Source: HLUCCA09 sp038745585
GTDB taxonomy: Bacteria > Pseudomonadota > Alphaproteobacteria > Rhodobacterales > Rhodobacteraceae
Length of the DNA stretch: 64,000 nucleotides
NCBI GenBank assembly: GCA_038745585.1
Contig: JBCDLH010000015.1
Coordinates: forward strand, 17,811 to 81,810
Direction: 5' to 3'
Positions 37,062 to 45,720 of this stretch are shown here, in pieces. A program made the position numbers and the translations under genes. Position 1 is the first letter of the stretch, and every line of letters begins with the position of its first letter. The notes beneath the pieces were generated by a model, which searched no databases, was not told the DNA's origin, and was given only the letters and a program-made list of their open reading frames with translations.

Positions 37062-37090
37062 CCCTTCTTTGGGCCCCAAATATCCTCGCC
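37062..37090 (+). repeat. dispersed 3' element, copy B
   Basis: The plus strand reads CCCTTCTTTGGGCCCCAAAT and continues ATCCTCGCCG. It starts 37 bases after the xerC stop codon and reads in the xerC sense. It shares the core CTTCTTTGGG ... AAATATCC with copies at about 3482, 45834, 53352 and 63951. Confidence 0.65.
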
Positions 37091-37163
37091 GAAGACCTCC
37101 CAGCCCTGCGCTCGCGCAACTTCAAGGTTTGCGCTCCTGCCACGCTTCGTCCATGACAGAACG

Positions 37164-37868
37164 ATGACGCCGCACATCCGTGCCTATTCGGTCCATTTGC
37201 TCACGGCGACGGGGGCCATCTTCGCCATGCTCGCCATGCTCGAGGCAAGCCAAGGAGATTGGCCGATGATGTTCGTCTGGCTCGTGGTCGCCTTCGCGGT
37301 CGACGGGGTCGACGGGCCGCTGGCGCGCAAATATGGCGTCTCGGAGAACGCGCCCGAGGTCGACGGCGCGCTCTTGGACCTGATTATCGACTACTTAACC
37401 TACGTCTTTATCCCGGCCTACGCGCTCTTTCAGTCCGATCTTTTGCCCGGCTGGCCCGGGTGGCTCGCGCTCCTGGCCATCGTCTTTGCATCAGCGATTT
37501 ACTTTGCCGATACTCGCATGAAGACCAAGGACAATTCGTTTTCGGGCTTTCCCGGCTGCTGGAACATGCTGGTGATCGTGCTCTTTGCGGTCGCGCCGCC
37601 GCCCCTTGTTTCGCTTGCGCTCGTGCTCCTCTTGGCTGTCACGATGTTCACCGATCTGAAGTTCATCCATCCGGTGCGCACCGAGCGTTGGCGCGCCGTC
37701 TCGCTGCCCGTCGCCATCGCGTGGACGATCTTTGCCGCCTGGGCCGCATGGGTCGAGTTCGACCCGCAAAGCTGGGCGCAATGGGGTCTCGTGGCCACGT
37801 CGCTTTATCTCGCGCTTGCCGGTATCGTTCAACAGCTTCTGCCGCGCGAGCCCGCGACACTGTCCTGA
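37164..37868 (+). CDS. pcs: phosphatidylcholine synthase
   Basis: Pcs condenses choline directly with CDP-diacylglycerol to make phosphatidylcholine, a bacterial pathway common in alphaproteobacteria. The 234-residue protein has about 7 membrane segments and the CDP-alcohol phosphotransferase motif spread over DGVDGPLARKYGVSENAP and LLDLIIDYLTYV (Asp47 to Asp76). Blocks AIRAFSVHxLTA-like at the N-terminus (IRAYSVHLLTATGAIF) and FSGFPGCWNMLVIVLF are characteristic of Pcs rather than PgsA or PssA. No clear ribosome site precedes the ATG. Confidence 0.92.
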   Translation: MTPHIRAYSVHLLTATGAIFAMLAMLEASQGDWPMMFVWLVVAFAVDGVDGPLARKYGVSENAPEVDGALLDLIIDYLTYVFIPAYALFQSDLLPGWPGWLALLAIVFASAIYFADTRMKTKDNSFSGFPGCWNMLVIVLFAVAPPPLVSLALVLLLAVTMFTDLKFIHPVRTERWRAVSLPVAIAWTIFAAWAAWVEFDPQSWAQWGLVATSLYLALAGIVQQLLPREPATLS

Positions 37869-37940
37869 TCCGACATCGCTCGGGTATGCGCCAGTGCTGG
37901 AGCATCACCTAAGGAACGATCGCCAAACCATAGCGACTTA

Positions 37941-38189
37941 TCAATTTTTAGGCAGACCGAGGCGGATCGGCCCGCGTGCCGCAATCGGATCGACCGGCGC
38001 GCCCTTTTGAAAAGCCTGCATCGTGCCCTGCGCCTGCATCCTGCCCGCGACCCGGCGCAGCTCCGGCATAAGCGGGCGCCAATCCGCGGCGAGAGCACGG
38101 GCAACCTCGGAGGGGCAAAACGTCTTACCGGCGCCCCTGGCCTGCGCGAGCGCAGCGAGCGCCCCCTCGATATCATGATCGGAGATCAT
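37941..38189 (-). CDS. DUF3253 family protein
   Basis: This is an 82-residue basic cytoplasmic protein. The sequence FCPSEVARALAADWRPLMPE followed by LRRVAGRMQAQG is the hallmark of DUF3253, a small winged-helix-like family of unknown function. The ATG at 38189 (MISDHDIEGAL) is the family's usual start; the upstream open frame overlaps ileS's 3' end and looks non-coding. It is transcribed after ileS on the same strand, beyond a strong hairpin. Confidence 0.82.
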   Translation of the reverse strand: MISDHDIEGALAALAQARGAGKTFCPSEVARALAADWRPLMPELRRVAGRMQAQGTMQAFQKGAPVDPIAARGPIRLGLPKN

Positions 38190-38225
38190 GCCCCCATTGG
38201 TGCAGCCGCGACGAAGGCGCGGCCC

Positions 38226-38256
38226 GGATCGCCCGGCCCAACGGGTCGGGCGATCC
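38226..38256 (-). terminator. long hairpin directly after ileS
   Basis: The arms at 38226-38239 and 38243-38256 form a 14-bp stem with one G-T wobble and a 3-base loop, starting 4 bases after the ileS stop codon. No U-run follows. It is probably the ileS transcription end or an RNA-protecting hairpin. Confidence 0.6.
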
Positions 38257-38259
38257 CCC

Positions 38260-41259
38260 TCAGCCGAGGACCGCGTTGCATCGCGCGCAGGTCCCGGGAT
38301 GGCGATGGGTGCCGACATCGGGAAGGACTTTCCAGCAGCGCTGACACTTCGCGCCCTCGGCCCGGGCAAAGACGACGGCCACGCCCCCTACATCTGCAAG
38401 CGTAAAGGCCTCTTCCGGCGCCGGATCCGTCGAGATCGTCACGTCCGAGGTGATGCAGAGATCGGCAAAGGCCGCACGGTCGATCAGCGCCGCGGTCTCT
38501 CGGTCGACATAGACATGGGGCGCGGCTTCGAGCGACGCGCCGATGACGCCGTCCTGCCGCGCGACCTCTAGCGCCCCGGTGACCACCCGGCGCACGTTGC
38601 GCAAGATCTCTGCCTTGGCCGCAAGCGCCTCGTCGCGCCAGTCCTCGGGCGTCGCGGGCATGTCCTGCAGATGCACCGACGAGCCGGCGCCGGGAAAGCG
38701 CTCCAGCCACACCTCCTCCATCGTGAATACGAGGATCGGCGCGAGCCACGTCACCAGGCGGTGATAGAGCGCGTCGAGCACCGTGAGGCACGCGCGCCGC
38801 CGCACCGAACCCGCCCCATCGCAATAGAGCGCATCCTTGCGCACATCGAAGTAGTACGCCGATAGGTTAACCGTCGCGAAGGTGAAGACGCTCTGCCAAA
38901 CGCCTTGAAAGTCATAGCCGTTGTACTTTTCGCGCACCTCCTGGTCGATCTCGGCCACGCGGTGTAGCACGGCGCGCTCCAACTCAGGCATCTCGGCCAG
39001 GGGCACGGCATCTGCCGGGTCATAGCCATCGAGCGCGCCCAAGAGGAAGCGCATCGTATTGCGCAGACGGCGATAGCTGTCGGCGACGCCCTTGAGGATT
39101 TCCGGCCCGATGCGCTGGTCGGCGGTATAGTCCGACTGCGCCACCCACAGCCGCAGGATATCCGCGCCGTATTGCTTGACGACCTGGTCTGGCAGGATCG
39201 TATTGCCGAGCGACTTGGACATCTTCATGCCCTTCTCGTCGAGTGTGAAGCCGTGGGTCAGCACCCCGCGATAGGGGGCGCGGCCCCGCGTGCCGCAGGC
39301 CTGCAACATCGAAGAGTGAAACCATCCCCGGTGCTGGTCGGTCCCTTCGAGATAGAGGTCGGCGAGCCCGTCTGCGCTGCCGTCGTCGCGGTCGCGCAAG
39401 ACAAAGGCATGGGTCGAGCCGCTGTCGAACCAGACATCGAGGATGTCAAAGACCTGCTCGTACTGCTCGGGGTCGTAATCGTTGCCTAGAAACCGCGCTT
39501 TTGCGCCCTCCGCATACCAGGCATCGGCCCCCTCGGCCTCTATCGCGGCCACGACCCGGGCATTGACCCTCGGGTCGCGGAGCAGAAAGTCCGGGTCGTC
39601 GGGCTTGGCGCCTCTCTTGACAAAGCAGGTCAGCGGCACGCCCCAAGCCCGCTGCCGGGAGAGGACCCAGTCGGGCCGCGCGTCGATCATCGAATAAAGG
39701 CGGTTGCGTCCCGTTTGCGGTGTCCAGGTGACAAGCTCGTCAATCGACCGAAGCGCCCGCGTCCGGATCGTATCGCCATACGCTCCCATCCCGTCCTCAA
39801 GCGGACGGTCGATCGCGGCAAACCATTGCGGCGTGTTGCGAAAGATGAGCGGCGCTTTGGAACGCCAAGAATGCGGGTAGGAATGCTTGAGCCGGCCACG
39901 TGCCACGAGGGCCCCTGCGGCAACCAATGTGTCGATGACCCGGGTGTTGGCGTCGCCTTCCTTGCCCTTGTGGTTAAAGATCCGCGCCCCGCCGAAAAGC
40001 GGCAGGTCCGGCCGAAAGGACCCGTCTTCCAGGACGTTGTAGGTCATCGGCAGGCCGTGTTTGACGCCGAGGACATAGTCGTCGGCCCCGTGCGACGGCG
40101 CGGTGTGGACAAAGCCGGTGCCGGCCTCGTCGGTCACGTGATCCCCCGGCAGCATCGGCACGTCATAGTCCCACTCGCCCGCGCCGTCCGCGACGCCGCG
40201 CAGCGGGTGCGCCATGGCGAGGGACGAGAGCTCGTCGGCCGACACGTGCCGCACGCGGTGCCACTGCCCGTCTTCGAGGCGCGCGCGAGTCATGACGTCC
40301 TCGGCCAGCGCATCGGCCACCAGATACCGGTCGCCGACCGCGGCCCAGCATTCGTCCGGCGTGGCGGTGACCTCGTAGAGGCCATAGGACAGCTCGGGGT
40401 TGAACGCGACGGCCCGGTTCTGCGGGATCGTCCAAGGCGTCGTCGTCCAGATCAGCACCGACGCACTGTCGAGATCGCCAAGTGCGTCGACGCGGCCCGA
40501 TGTCAGGCCCTCACCCGTTTCAAGCGGATCGGTTCGCGTCTCCGAGAGGATCGGAAACTTTGCCCAAATCGTGTGGCTCTGGTGTTCGTGGTACTCGACC
40601 TCGGCCTCGGCCAAGGCTGTTTTTTCGACGACAGACCACATCACCGGCTTTGAGCCCTGATAGAGCGTGCCGTTCATCAGGAACGTCATGAATTCCGACG
40701 CGATCACCGCTTCGGCGTGGTAATCCATAGTCAGGTACGGTCGGTCCCAGGCGCCAGTAACACCCAAGCGTTTGAATTCGCTGCGCTGCACGTCGATCCA
40801 GCTTTCCGCGAAGGCGCGGCACTCGCGGCGCAGCTCCAAAACCGGCACGGCGTCCTTGTCTTTGCCCTTGGCGCGGTACTTCTCTTCGATCTTCCACTCG
40901 ATGGGCAGGCCGTGGCAATCCCAACCGGGGATGTATCGTGCATCGCGCCCCATCATCTGTTGGGACCGCACGACCATGTCTTTCAGAACCTTGTTCAGCG
41001 CGTGACCGATATGGAGGTGCCCGTTGGCGTAGGGCGGGCCATCATGGAGGATGAAGGGCGCCCGGCCATCAGCCTTTTCGCGCAGACGGTCGTAGACGCC
41101 GATCTCCTCCCAGCGCGCCAGCCAGCCGGATTCGCGCTTTGGCAGACCGGCGCGCATCGGAAAGTCTGTGCGGGGCAGGAACAGCGTCTCTTTGTAATCG
41201 GGCGCTTCGGTATCGGCGGGCGCGTCGGTCGATGTCGGGGCGGTCGTGTCGGCGCACAT
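38260..41259 (-). CDS. ileS: isoleucyl-tRNA synthetase
   Basis: This is a 999-residue class Ia synthetase that charges tRNA-Ile and edits valine. The HIGH motif is HLHIGHALNKV (residues 83-86) and the KMSKS loop is KGMKMSKSLGN (679-683). The editing domain contains WTTTPWTIPQNRAVA and the C-terminus ends in a zinc knuckle with CQRCWKVLPDVGTH and CARCNAVLG. I chose ATG 41259 because an AAGGA site lies about 9 bases upstream; an in-frame TTG at 41268 is too close to that site. The leader contains a 15-base tandem repeat (41273-41327). Confidence 0.96.
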   Translation of the reverse strand: MCADTTAPTSTDAPADTEAPDYKETLFLPRTDFPMRAGLPKRESGWLARWEEIGVYDRLREKADGRAPFILHDGPPYANGHLHIGHALNKVLKDMVVRSQQMMGRDARYIPGWDCHGLPIEWKIEEKYRAKGKDKDAVPVLELRRECRAFAESWIDVQRSEFKRLGVTGAWDRPYLTMDYHAEAVIASEFMTFLMNGTLYQGSKPVMWSVVEKTALAEAEVEYHEHQSHTIWAKFPILSETRTDPLETGEGLTSGRVDALGDLDSASVLIWTTTPWTIPQNRAVAFNPELSYGLYEVTATPDECWAAVGDRYLVADALAEDVMTRARLEDGQWHRVRHVSADELSSLAMAHPLRGVADGAGEWDYDVPMLPGDHVTDEAGTGFVHTAPSHGADDYVLGVKHGLPMTYNVLEDGSFRPDLPLFGGARIFNHKGKEGDANTRVIDTLVAAGALVARGRLKHSYPHSWRSKAPLIFRNTPQWFAAIDRPLEDGMGAYGDTIRTRALRSIDELVTWTPQTGRNRLYSMIDARPDWVLSRQRAWGVPLTCFVKRGAKPDDPDFLLRDPRVNARVVAAIEAEGADAWYAEGAKARFLGNDYDPEQYEQVFDILDVWFDSGSTHAFVLRDRDDGSADGLADLYLEGTDQHRGWFHSSMLQACGTRGRAPYRGVLTHGFTLDEKGMKMSKSLGNTILPDQVVKQYGADILRLWVAQSDYTADQRIGPEILKGVADSYRRLRNTMRFLLGALDGYDPADAVPLAEMPELERAVLHRVAEIDQEVREKYNGYDFQGVWQSVFTFATVNLSAYYFDVRKDALYCDGAGSVRRRACLTVLDALYHRLVTWLAPILVFTMEEVWLERFPGAGSSVHLQDMPATPEDWRDEALAAKAEILRNVRRVVTGALEVARQDGVIGASLEAAPHVYVDRETAALIDRAAFADLCITSDVTISTDPAPEEAFTLADVGGVAVVFARAEGAKCQRCWKVLPDVGTHRHPGTCARCNAVLG

Positions 41260-41272
41260 CTTTGGCAATCCT

Positions 41273-41327
41273 TGTCGGAGTAGCTGATGTCGGAGTAGAT
41301 GATGTCGGAGCAGCTAATGTCGGAAGG
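41273..41327. repeat. 15-bp imperfect tandem repeat in the ileS leader
   Basis: On the plus strand the units are TGTCGGAGTAGCTGA (41273), TGTCGGAGTAGATGA (41288), TGTCGGAGCAGCTAA (41303) and a partial TGTCGGAAGG (41318). The array ends 14 bases before the ileS start codon, so it occupies the 5' leader and possibly the promoter of ileS. Confidence 0.85.
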
Positions 41328-41550
41328 CGGCGCGCAGGTGCAGGCGCCTTGGCCCGACGCCCCGTCCGGCGGCGATGCCTCAGGGCGCCGGGCGGCTAAT
41401 CACAAAGAGCGTAATCCCGAGCGTCATTCTCGGCGGTATAGTGCCGCCGTCCCGCGCCGACAAGGGCGGGCAGCGCTGGCGAGGGCAAACGGCCATACAA
41501 GCGGTCCGCAAGAACGCCGCCGAAGTGCCAGTGGACTAAGGAGAGCCCCT

Positions 41551-41973
41551 ATGGAATTTGGCGGAGCAAAGCTTGCGATCCTTCACGGAGGTGAGGTCCT
41601 CACACTGCTCCGCGACGATCGCCCCGACATTCCCTACCCCAATCACTGGGACCTCCCAGGGGGCGGACGGGAGGGGCGCGAAACGCCCGAAGACTGCGTC
41701 CTGCGAGAGACCTCGGAGGAGATGTCCATAACGCTCCACCCATCCGATTTGATCTGGGCGCACGCCTATCCGGCGGCAGCGCCTGGGGCGCCTCCAAATT
41801 GGTTTTTCGTCTCAAAGCCAAGCCCATCCGCGCTGCGGGGCATACGGCTCGGAGACGAAGGCCAAGCCTGGCGATGGGCGCCGATCGCGGAGTTCCTGTC
41901 GAACCCAACGGCCGTGCCGCGCCTCAAGATCCGGCTCGACGACTACCTGCGCGCCACAGCAAACCCGGGTTGA
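41551..41973 (+). CDS. Nudix hydrolase
   Basis: This is a 140-residue Nudix-fold protein that would hydrolyse a nucleoside-diphosphate-linked compound. The Nudix box runs through GGREGRETPEDCVLRETSEE: G, five residues, E, seven residues, RE, two, EE are all in place, while the usual final glycine is Ser in EEMSI. The substrate is unknown. An AAGGAG ribosome site lies 7 bases before the ATG at 41551. Neighbours (ileS divergent, bchE downstream) give no functional hint. Confidence 0.88.
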   Translation: MEFGGAKLAILHGGEVLTLLRDDRPDIPYPNHWDLPGGGREGRETPEDCVLRETSEEMSITLHPSDLIWAHAYPAAAPGAPPNWFFVSKPSPSALRGIRLGDEGQAWRWAPIAEFLSNPTAVPRLKIRLDDYLRATANPG

Positions 41974-42125
41974 CGGGATGTCTCCGCCTCGAGTGATGCA
42001 AAATGGGCACAGATCCGTGCGCTGCACGCAACAATGCGATAGGATGTATCTTTGTTGCTTTGCGGTCGGCGAGAATCCGCCTAGACGAGCGGTGTGGTAA
42101 GCGGTTGTTGGTCTGGGGAAGTGCC

Positions 42126-42206
42126 ATGGCACTGGTTCGAATTCTGCTTCTGTCGGGGATGATCTCTGGCATGGCAATTGGCGCGATGCTCGTCAGCGCG
42201 CTCTAA
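42126..42206 (+). CDS. possible 26-residue membrane peptide
   Basis: A short frame, starting MALVRILLLSGMISGMAIGA and ending MLVSAL, encodes a single hydrophobic helix after a basic residue. A GGGGAAG sequence lies about 5 bases before the ATG, and an intrinsic terminator follows 47 bases after the stop, so a short transcript is plausible. There is no known family. It could equally be part of a non-coding RNA. Confidence 0.35.
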   Translation: MALVRILLLSGMISGMAIGAMLVSAL

Positions 42207-42252
42207 GGGTTAGGGGGACGCTATGGCCGACGCCCTCGTTCGACCTCGGTTG

Positions 42253-42290
42253 GGGCCGGGTGCCGAAAGGCGCCCGGCTCATTTTGTTTG
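42253..42290 (+). terminator. intrinsic terminator
   Basis: The stem arm CCGGGTGCC (42256-42264), a GAAA tetraloop and the arm GGCGCCCGG (42269-42277) pair with one G-T wobble and extend a further three pairs, followed by a T-rich tail (CATTTTGTTT). This is the best Rho-independent terminator in the window. It ends the transcript that crosses 42126-42206 and insulates bchE. Confidence 0.8.
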
Positions 42291-42365
42291 GATCGGAGGC
42301 ATCCTTTCATCCGATCCGGCCGACACTCCCGTGGTAATGAGATCTTGCACGTCGGGCGCGCAGAC

Positions 42366-42379
42366 CTGACTTATGTCAA
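42366..42379 (+). promoter_or_regulatory. FNR/CRP-family-like box upstream of bchE
   Basis: CTGACTTATGTCAA is an inverted repeat TGAC-N4-GTCA, close to the FnrL-type pattern TTGAY-N4-RTCAA with one outer mismatch. It overlaps the PpsR-type site. In related phototrophs FnrL activates bchE under low oxygen, which fits, but the match is imperfect. Confidence 0.45.
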
Positions 42380-42391
42380 TTTGCCCTGACA
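42374..42391 (+). promoter_or_regulatory. PpsR/CrtJ-type site upstream of bchE
   Basis: TGTCAATTTGCCCTGACA fits the photosynthesis repressor consensus TGT-N12-ACA, including the preferred CA and TG inner bases. It ends 42 bases before the bchE ATG. An inverted arrangement TGACA-N7-TGTCA continues to 42403, giving a possible second half-site. PpsR represses bch genes in oxygen and light. Confidence 0.75.
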
Positions 42392-42433
42392 GCACATGTG
42401 TCAATCTCGCGGTGGGCAGCCCGAGGGAAGACC

Positions 42434-44113
42434 ATGCGTATTCTGTTCATCCATCCCAATTATCGCTCCGGCGGTGCGGAGATCGCCGGCAACTGGCCGC
42501 CAGCCTGGGTGGCCTATCTCACGGGTGCGTTGCGACAAGCAGGCTACGACGACATTCACTTTGTCGATGCGATGACAAACAATCTGTCCGAGGGCGAGAT
42601 CCGCGTGCGCATGGCCGAGATCCAGCCCGATGTCGTCGGCGTCACGTCGATCACGCCCTCGATCTATGCCGCCGAACACTGTCTGAAGATCGCCAAGGAG
42701 ATCGTTCCGAATGCGGTTGGCGTCCTCGGCGGGGTCCATGCCACATTTATGTTCAAACAGGTGCTCTCCGAAGCCCCGTGGATCGATTGCATTGTCCGCG
42801 GCGAAGGCGAGGAGATCGTCGTCAATCTCTTTAACGCCATCCGCGACGGGCGCTGGCCCGAGGAGCGGGCAAAGATCCATGGCATCGCCTACAGGGACGC
42901 GAGCGAAATCGTCGCCACGCCCGCGGCCAGCACGGTCAAGAACCTCGACGCGCTCGATCCCGATTGGACGATCCTCGAATGGGAGAAATACAGCTACATC
43001 CCGCTCAATACCCGCGTTGCGATCCCGAACATGGCGCGCGGCTGCCCCTTCACCTGCTCGTTCTGCTCGCAATGGAAATTTTGGCGCGATTACCGCGTGC
43101 GCGACCCCAAGAAGGTCGTCGATGAGATCGAGCGGCTGGTGTGGGATCAGAAGGTCGGCTTCTTTATCCTCGCCGATGAGGAGCCGACGATAAACCGCAA
43201 GAAATTCATTCAATTCTGTCAGGAGCTGATCGACCGGGGCCTGCCCGACAAGGTCAAATGGGGGATCAACACCCGCGTGACCGATATCCTGCGGGACGAA
43301 GAGCTTCTGCCATTCTATCGGCGCGCGGGCCTCGTCCATATCTCGCTCGGGACCGAGGCCGCCGCGCAGATGAAGCTCGACCAGTTCAACAAAGAAACGA
43401 AGGTCGAGGACAATCGCCGCGCGATCCAGCTACTGCGCGAGGCCGATATCCTCACGGAGGCGCAATTCATCGTCGGGCTCGACAATGAGACGCCCGAGAC
43501 GATCGAAGAAACCTTCCAGATGTGCTGGGACTGGCAGCCGGACCTCGCCAATTGGGCGATGTACACACCTTGGCCCTTCACCCCGCTTTTCCAGGAGATG
43601 CGCGACAAGGTCGAGGTGTTCGACTTCTCGCGCTACAACTTCGTCAATCCGATCATGAAGCCTGCCGCGATGGACCGCGCGACGCTACTCGACCGCGTGA
43701 TGCACAATTACCGGCGCTTTTATTCCAGGAAGGCGCTCTTTAATTATCCCTGGCGCGGCACGGGCTTTCGCCGCCGCTACCTCCTCGGCTGCCTCAAAGC
43801 GTTCCTCAAGGCCGGGGTGCAGCGCTCGTTTTACGATCTCGGCAAGAACAACTATTGGGGGCCGCAATCGAAAGACCGGGTGCATTTTGACTTCGACATG
43901 TCGCGCACCATTGCCGACGCGCAGATGGATGATTGGGACGCCGCCGCCGATCGGGCCCGCCGAGCACAAGAGCGGCGAGAGGCGATCCGAGCGCAAGGCA
44001 AGGCCCGCGCGGTCGAGCGCAACGCGGCCTTCAAGATGCCCAACGGCGCAACCGTCTCGGCCTGCGGCGGCGGGACAGAGCAAATGAGCGAGGACGAGAT
44101 GGAGCGGAGCTGA
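42434..44113 (+). CDS. bchE: anaerobic Mg-protoporphyrin IX monomethyl ester oxidative cyclase
   Basis: BchE forms the isocyclic E ring of bacteriochlorophyll without oxygen, using radical SAM chemistry and cobalamin. The 559-residue protein has an N-terminal B12-binding-like domain starting MRILFIHPNYRSGGAEIAGN, then the radical SAM cluster motif CPFTCSFC (Cys204, Cys208, Cys211). The C-terminal part contains the conserved NYPWRGTGFRRRYLLGCLKA region and ends in a charged tail. The GAGG site 7 bases upstream supports the ATG at 42434. bchJ follows after 1 base. It is regulated probably by PpsR and an FNR-type factor, from the boxes seen upstream. Confidence 0.95.
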   Translation: MRILFIHPNYRSGGAEIAGNWPPAWVAYLTGALRQAGYDDIHFVDAMTNNLSEGEIRVRMAEIQPDVVGVTSITPSIYAAEHCLKIAKEIVPNAVGVLGGVHATFMFKQVLSEAPWIDCIVRGEGEEIVVNLFNAIRDGRWPEERAKIHGIAYRDASEIVATPAASTVKNLDALDPDWTILEWEKYSYIPLNTRVAIPNMARGCPFTCSFCSQWKFWRDYRVRDPKKVVDEIERLVWDQKVGFFILADEEPTINRKKFIQFCQELIDRGLPDKVKWGINTRVTDILRDEELLPFYRRAGLVHISLGTEAAAQMKLDQFNKETKVEDNRRAIQLLREADILTEAQFIVGLDNETPETIEETFQMCWDWQPDLANWAMYTPWPFTPLFQEMRDKVEVFDFSRYNFVNPIMKPAAMDRATLLDRVMHNYRRFYSRKALFNYPWRGTGFRRRYLLGCLKAFLKAGVQRSFYDLGKNNYWGPQSKDRVHFDFDMSRTIADAQMDDWDAAADRARRAQERREAIRAQGKARAVERNAAFKMPNGATVSACGGGTEQMSEDEMERS

Positions 44114-44114
44114 G

Positions 44115-44732
44115 ATGGCGCTCCGTATTCTCGGTTCACAGGCGTCGGATCAACAGGCGGCGGCGCGGATCGGCCCAAACGCGATTTTGCAGATGCTGCC
44201 GGCACTCGATGCACAGACCTCTCCCGCGCAGCGCCGCGCGCTCTTGGCCGAGGCGGGGATCGTCACACTACCCGATGGAAGCGGCATGATCCCCGAGGGG
44301 CCTGCGGCTGCACTCCATCAAGTTCTGCGCCGCAAGCTGCCCCGCGCAGCGCCTCAGATCGCGCGCGCGGCGGGCCTTGCCACGGGCGATTACATCCTCG
44401 CCCATCGCATCCCAAGACTCGCACAGATCGCCCTGCGCGCGTTGCCCGCAGGCATCGGGGCGCGGCTCTTGGCCGATGCGATTGCACGCCATGCCTGGAC
44501 CTTTGCCGGGTCGGGCGTGTTTTCGATCGCGGCGACCGCCCCGCTGACCTTTGCCATCGCTGACAATCCGATTGTGCGGGGGGAGCGAAGCACGGTCCCG
44601 CTCTGCCACTGGCATGTCGCAGTCTTCGAGCGGCTCTTCACTCAGCTGATATCAATCCATGCGCAGGTCCGGGAGACGGATTGCTGCGCCATGGGGGCCC
44701 CGGCATGCCGGTTTGAGGTGCGCCTAGGTTAA
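44115..44732 (+). CDS. bchJ: bacteriochlorophyll 4-vinyl reductase-type V4R protein
   Basis: This 205-residue protein has the V4R domain of BchJ: GYILAHRIP-like (DYILAHRIPRLAQIALRAL), HAWTFAGSGVFSIA, and the C-terminal metal-type motif HAQVRETDCCAMGAPACRFE with three cysteines. BchJ was named as an 8-vinyl/4-vinyl reductase and is now often seen as an accessory factor supporting that step or binding the porphyrin intermediates. It is immediately downstream of bchE, the standard arrangement in Rhodobacter relatives, and must be co-transcribed. It is probably cytoplasmic. Confidence 0.92.
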   Translation: MALRILGSQASDQQAAARIGPNAILQMLPALDAQTSPAQRRALLAEAGIVTLPDGSGMIPEGPAAALHQVLRRKLPRAAPQIARAAGLATGDYILAHRIPRLAQIALRALPAGIGARLLADAIARHAWTFAGSGVFSIAATAPLTFAIADNPIVRGERSTVPLCHWHVAVFERLFTQLISIHAQVRETDCCAMGAPACRFEVRLG

Positions 44733-44781
44733 GCGGCTTGCGCCTTTTGCCGATGCAATAGAGCGGCCGGCGCGTCCGCCC

Positions 44782-45720
44782 TCAATAGCCCGCTCGGCGG
44801 TCGACGAGATGGAGAAGGGGATCTCCCGCCTCGCCCCGGCGGACGTTTTCCGCGATCACCAGCGATGCCGTTTCGGGCCGCGTTTCCGAGGCGATGTGGG
44901 GCGTCACGGTGACGCGCGGATGGGCCCAATAGGGGTGATCGGGCGGCAGCGGCTCGGTGCGGAAAACGTCGAGCGTGGCGCGGCCGACCTGCCCGGTCTC
45001 GAGCGCGGCCAACAACGCGGTGTCGTCTATAAGCGGCCCCCGGCCCGGGTTGATGATCGTGGCGCCGGGCGCGAGATAGGACAGCGTGGTCGCATCGAGG
45101 ACCTTCTCGGTCGCGGGCGTATCGGGAAGGAGTAGGACGACGATCTCAGCGCCCGTCAGCGCCGGTCTCAACCCGTCCGCGCCGCAAAACGCGCGCACGC
45201 CCGGGATATGCTTTTCCGACCGCGCCCAGCCGCTCACCGGGAAGTTCAGAGCCATCAGCGCCTCGGCCGACGCCCGGCCCAACGCCCCGAGACCGAGGAT
45301 CGTCACCGGACGGTCACGCGCCAGGGGCGGGATGTGGCGAACCCAGGCTCCCGCTTGGTGCGCCAGGCAATGGTCGATATCAAGATGGTGACGCAGGACG
45401 TGGCCCGTGACCCACGCCACCATCGCCTCGGTCATTCCGGGATCGACCATGCGCGCGAGCGGGACCGTAAGCGTGGGATTGCCCACAACCTCTTCGACGC
45501 CGGCCCAAAGGTTCAACACAGCTTTGAGGTTGGTGTAGGGCGTGAAGTCCTGCACATCGGAATTGGGCGCATAAACGAGGTAATCGACCGTCTCGGGCGG
45601 CACTGGGCCGGGCGTAAGGTCGGCCGTTGCGAGCCCGGTCGCATCAAGCGCGGCCCGAAGCGGCGCCGCATATTCGTCCCATCGCGAAGGATGGGCGGCA
45701 AAGCGGATCACAGGCGGCAT
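44782..45720 (-). CDS. D-2-hydroxyacid dehydrogenase, glyoxylate/hydroxypyruvate reductase A-like
   Basis: This 312-residue NAD(P)-dependent dehydrogenase has the dinucleotide motif VTILGLGALGRASAEALMA and the closing motif RATLDVFRTEPLPPDHPYW and TPHIASETRP with the catalytic His. The N-terminal LVYAPNSDVQDFTPYTNLKA and LWAGVEEVVGNPTLTVPLAR resemble the GhrA subfamily, which reduces glyoxylate or hydroxypyruvate. The ATG at 45720 has an AGGAG site 5-6 bases upstream; longer readings have none. It converges with bchJ. The precise substrate cannot be set. Confidence 0.87.
   Translation of the reverse strand: MPPVIRFAAHPSRWDEYAAPLRAALDATGLATADLTPGPVPPETVDYLVYAPNSDVQDFTPYTNLKAVLNLWAGVEEVVGNPTLTVPLARMVDPGMTEAMVAWVTGHVLRHHLDIDHCLAHQAGAWVRHIPPLARDRPVTILGLGALGRASAEALMALNFPVSGWARSEKHIPGVRAFCGADGLRPALTGAEIVVLLLPDTPATEKVLDATTLSYLAPGATIINPGRGPLIDDTALLAALETGQVGRATLDVFRTEPLPPDHPYWAHPRVTVTPHIASETRPETASLVIAENVRRGEAGDPLLHLVDRRAGY

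Noticed and set aside
41299..41550. N-terminal extension of the Nudix protein starting in the tandem repeats
   Set aside because: The extension is low-complexity, and a strong AAGGAG site directly precedes ATG 41551.
42080..42160. Possible tRNA (GGTTCGAATTC)
   Set aside because: The flanking bases do not form a 5-bp T-stem and no cloverleaf could be built.
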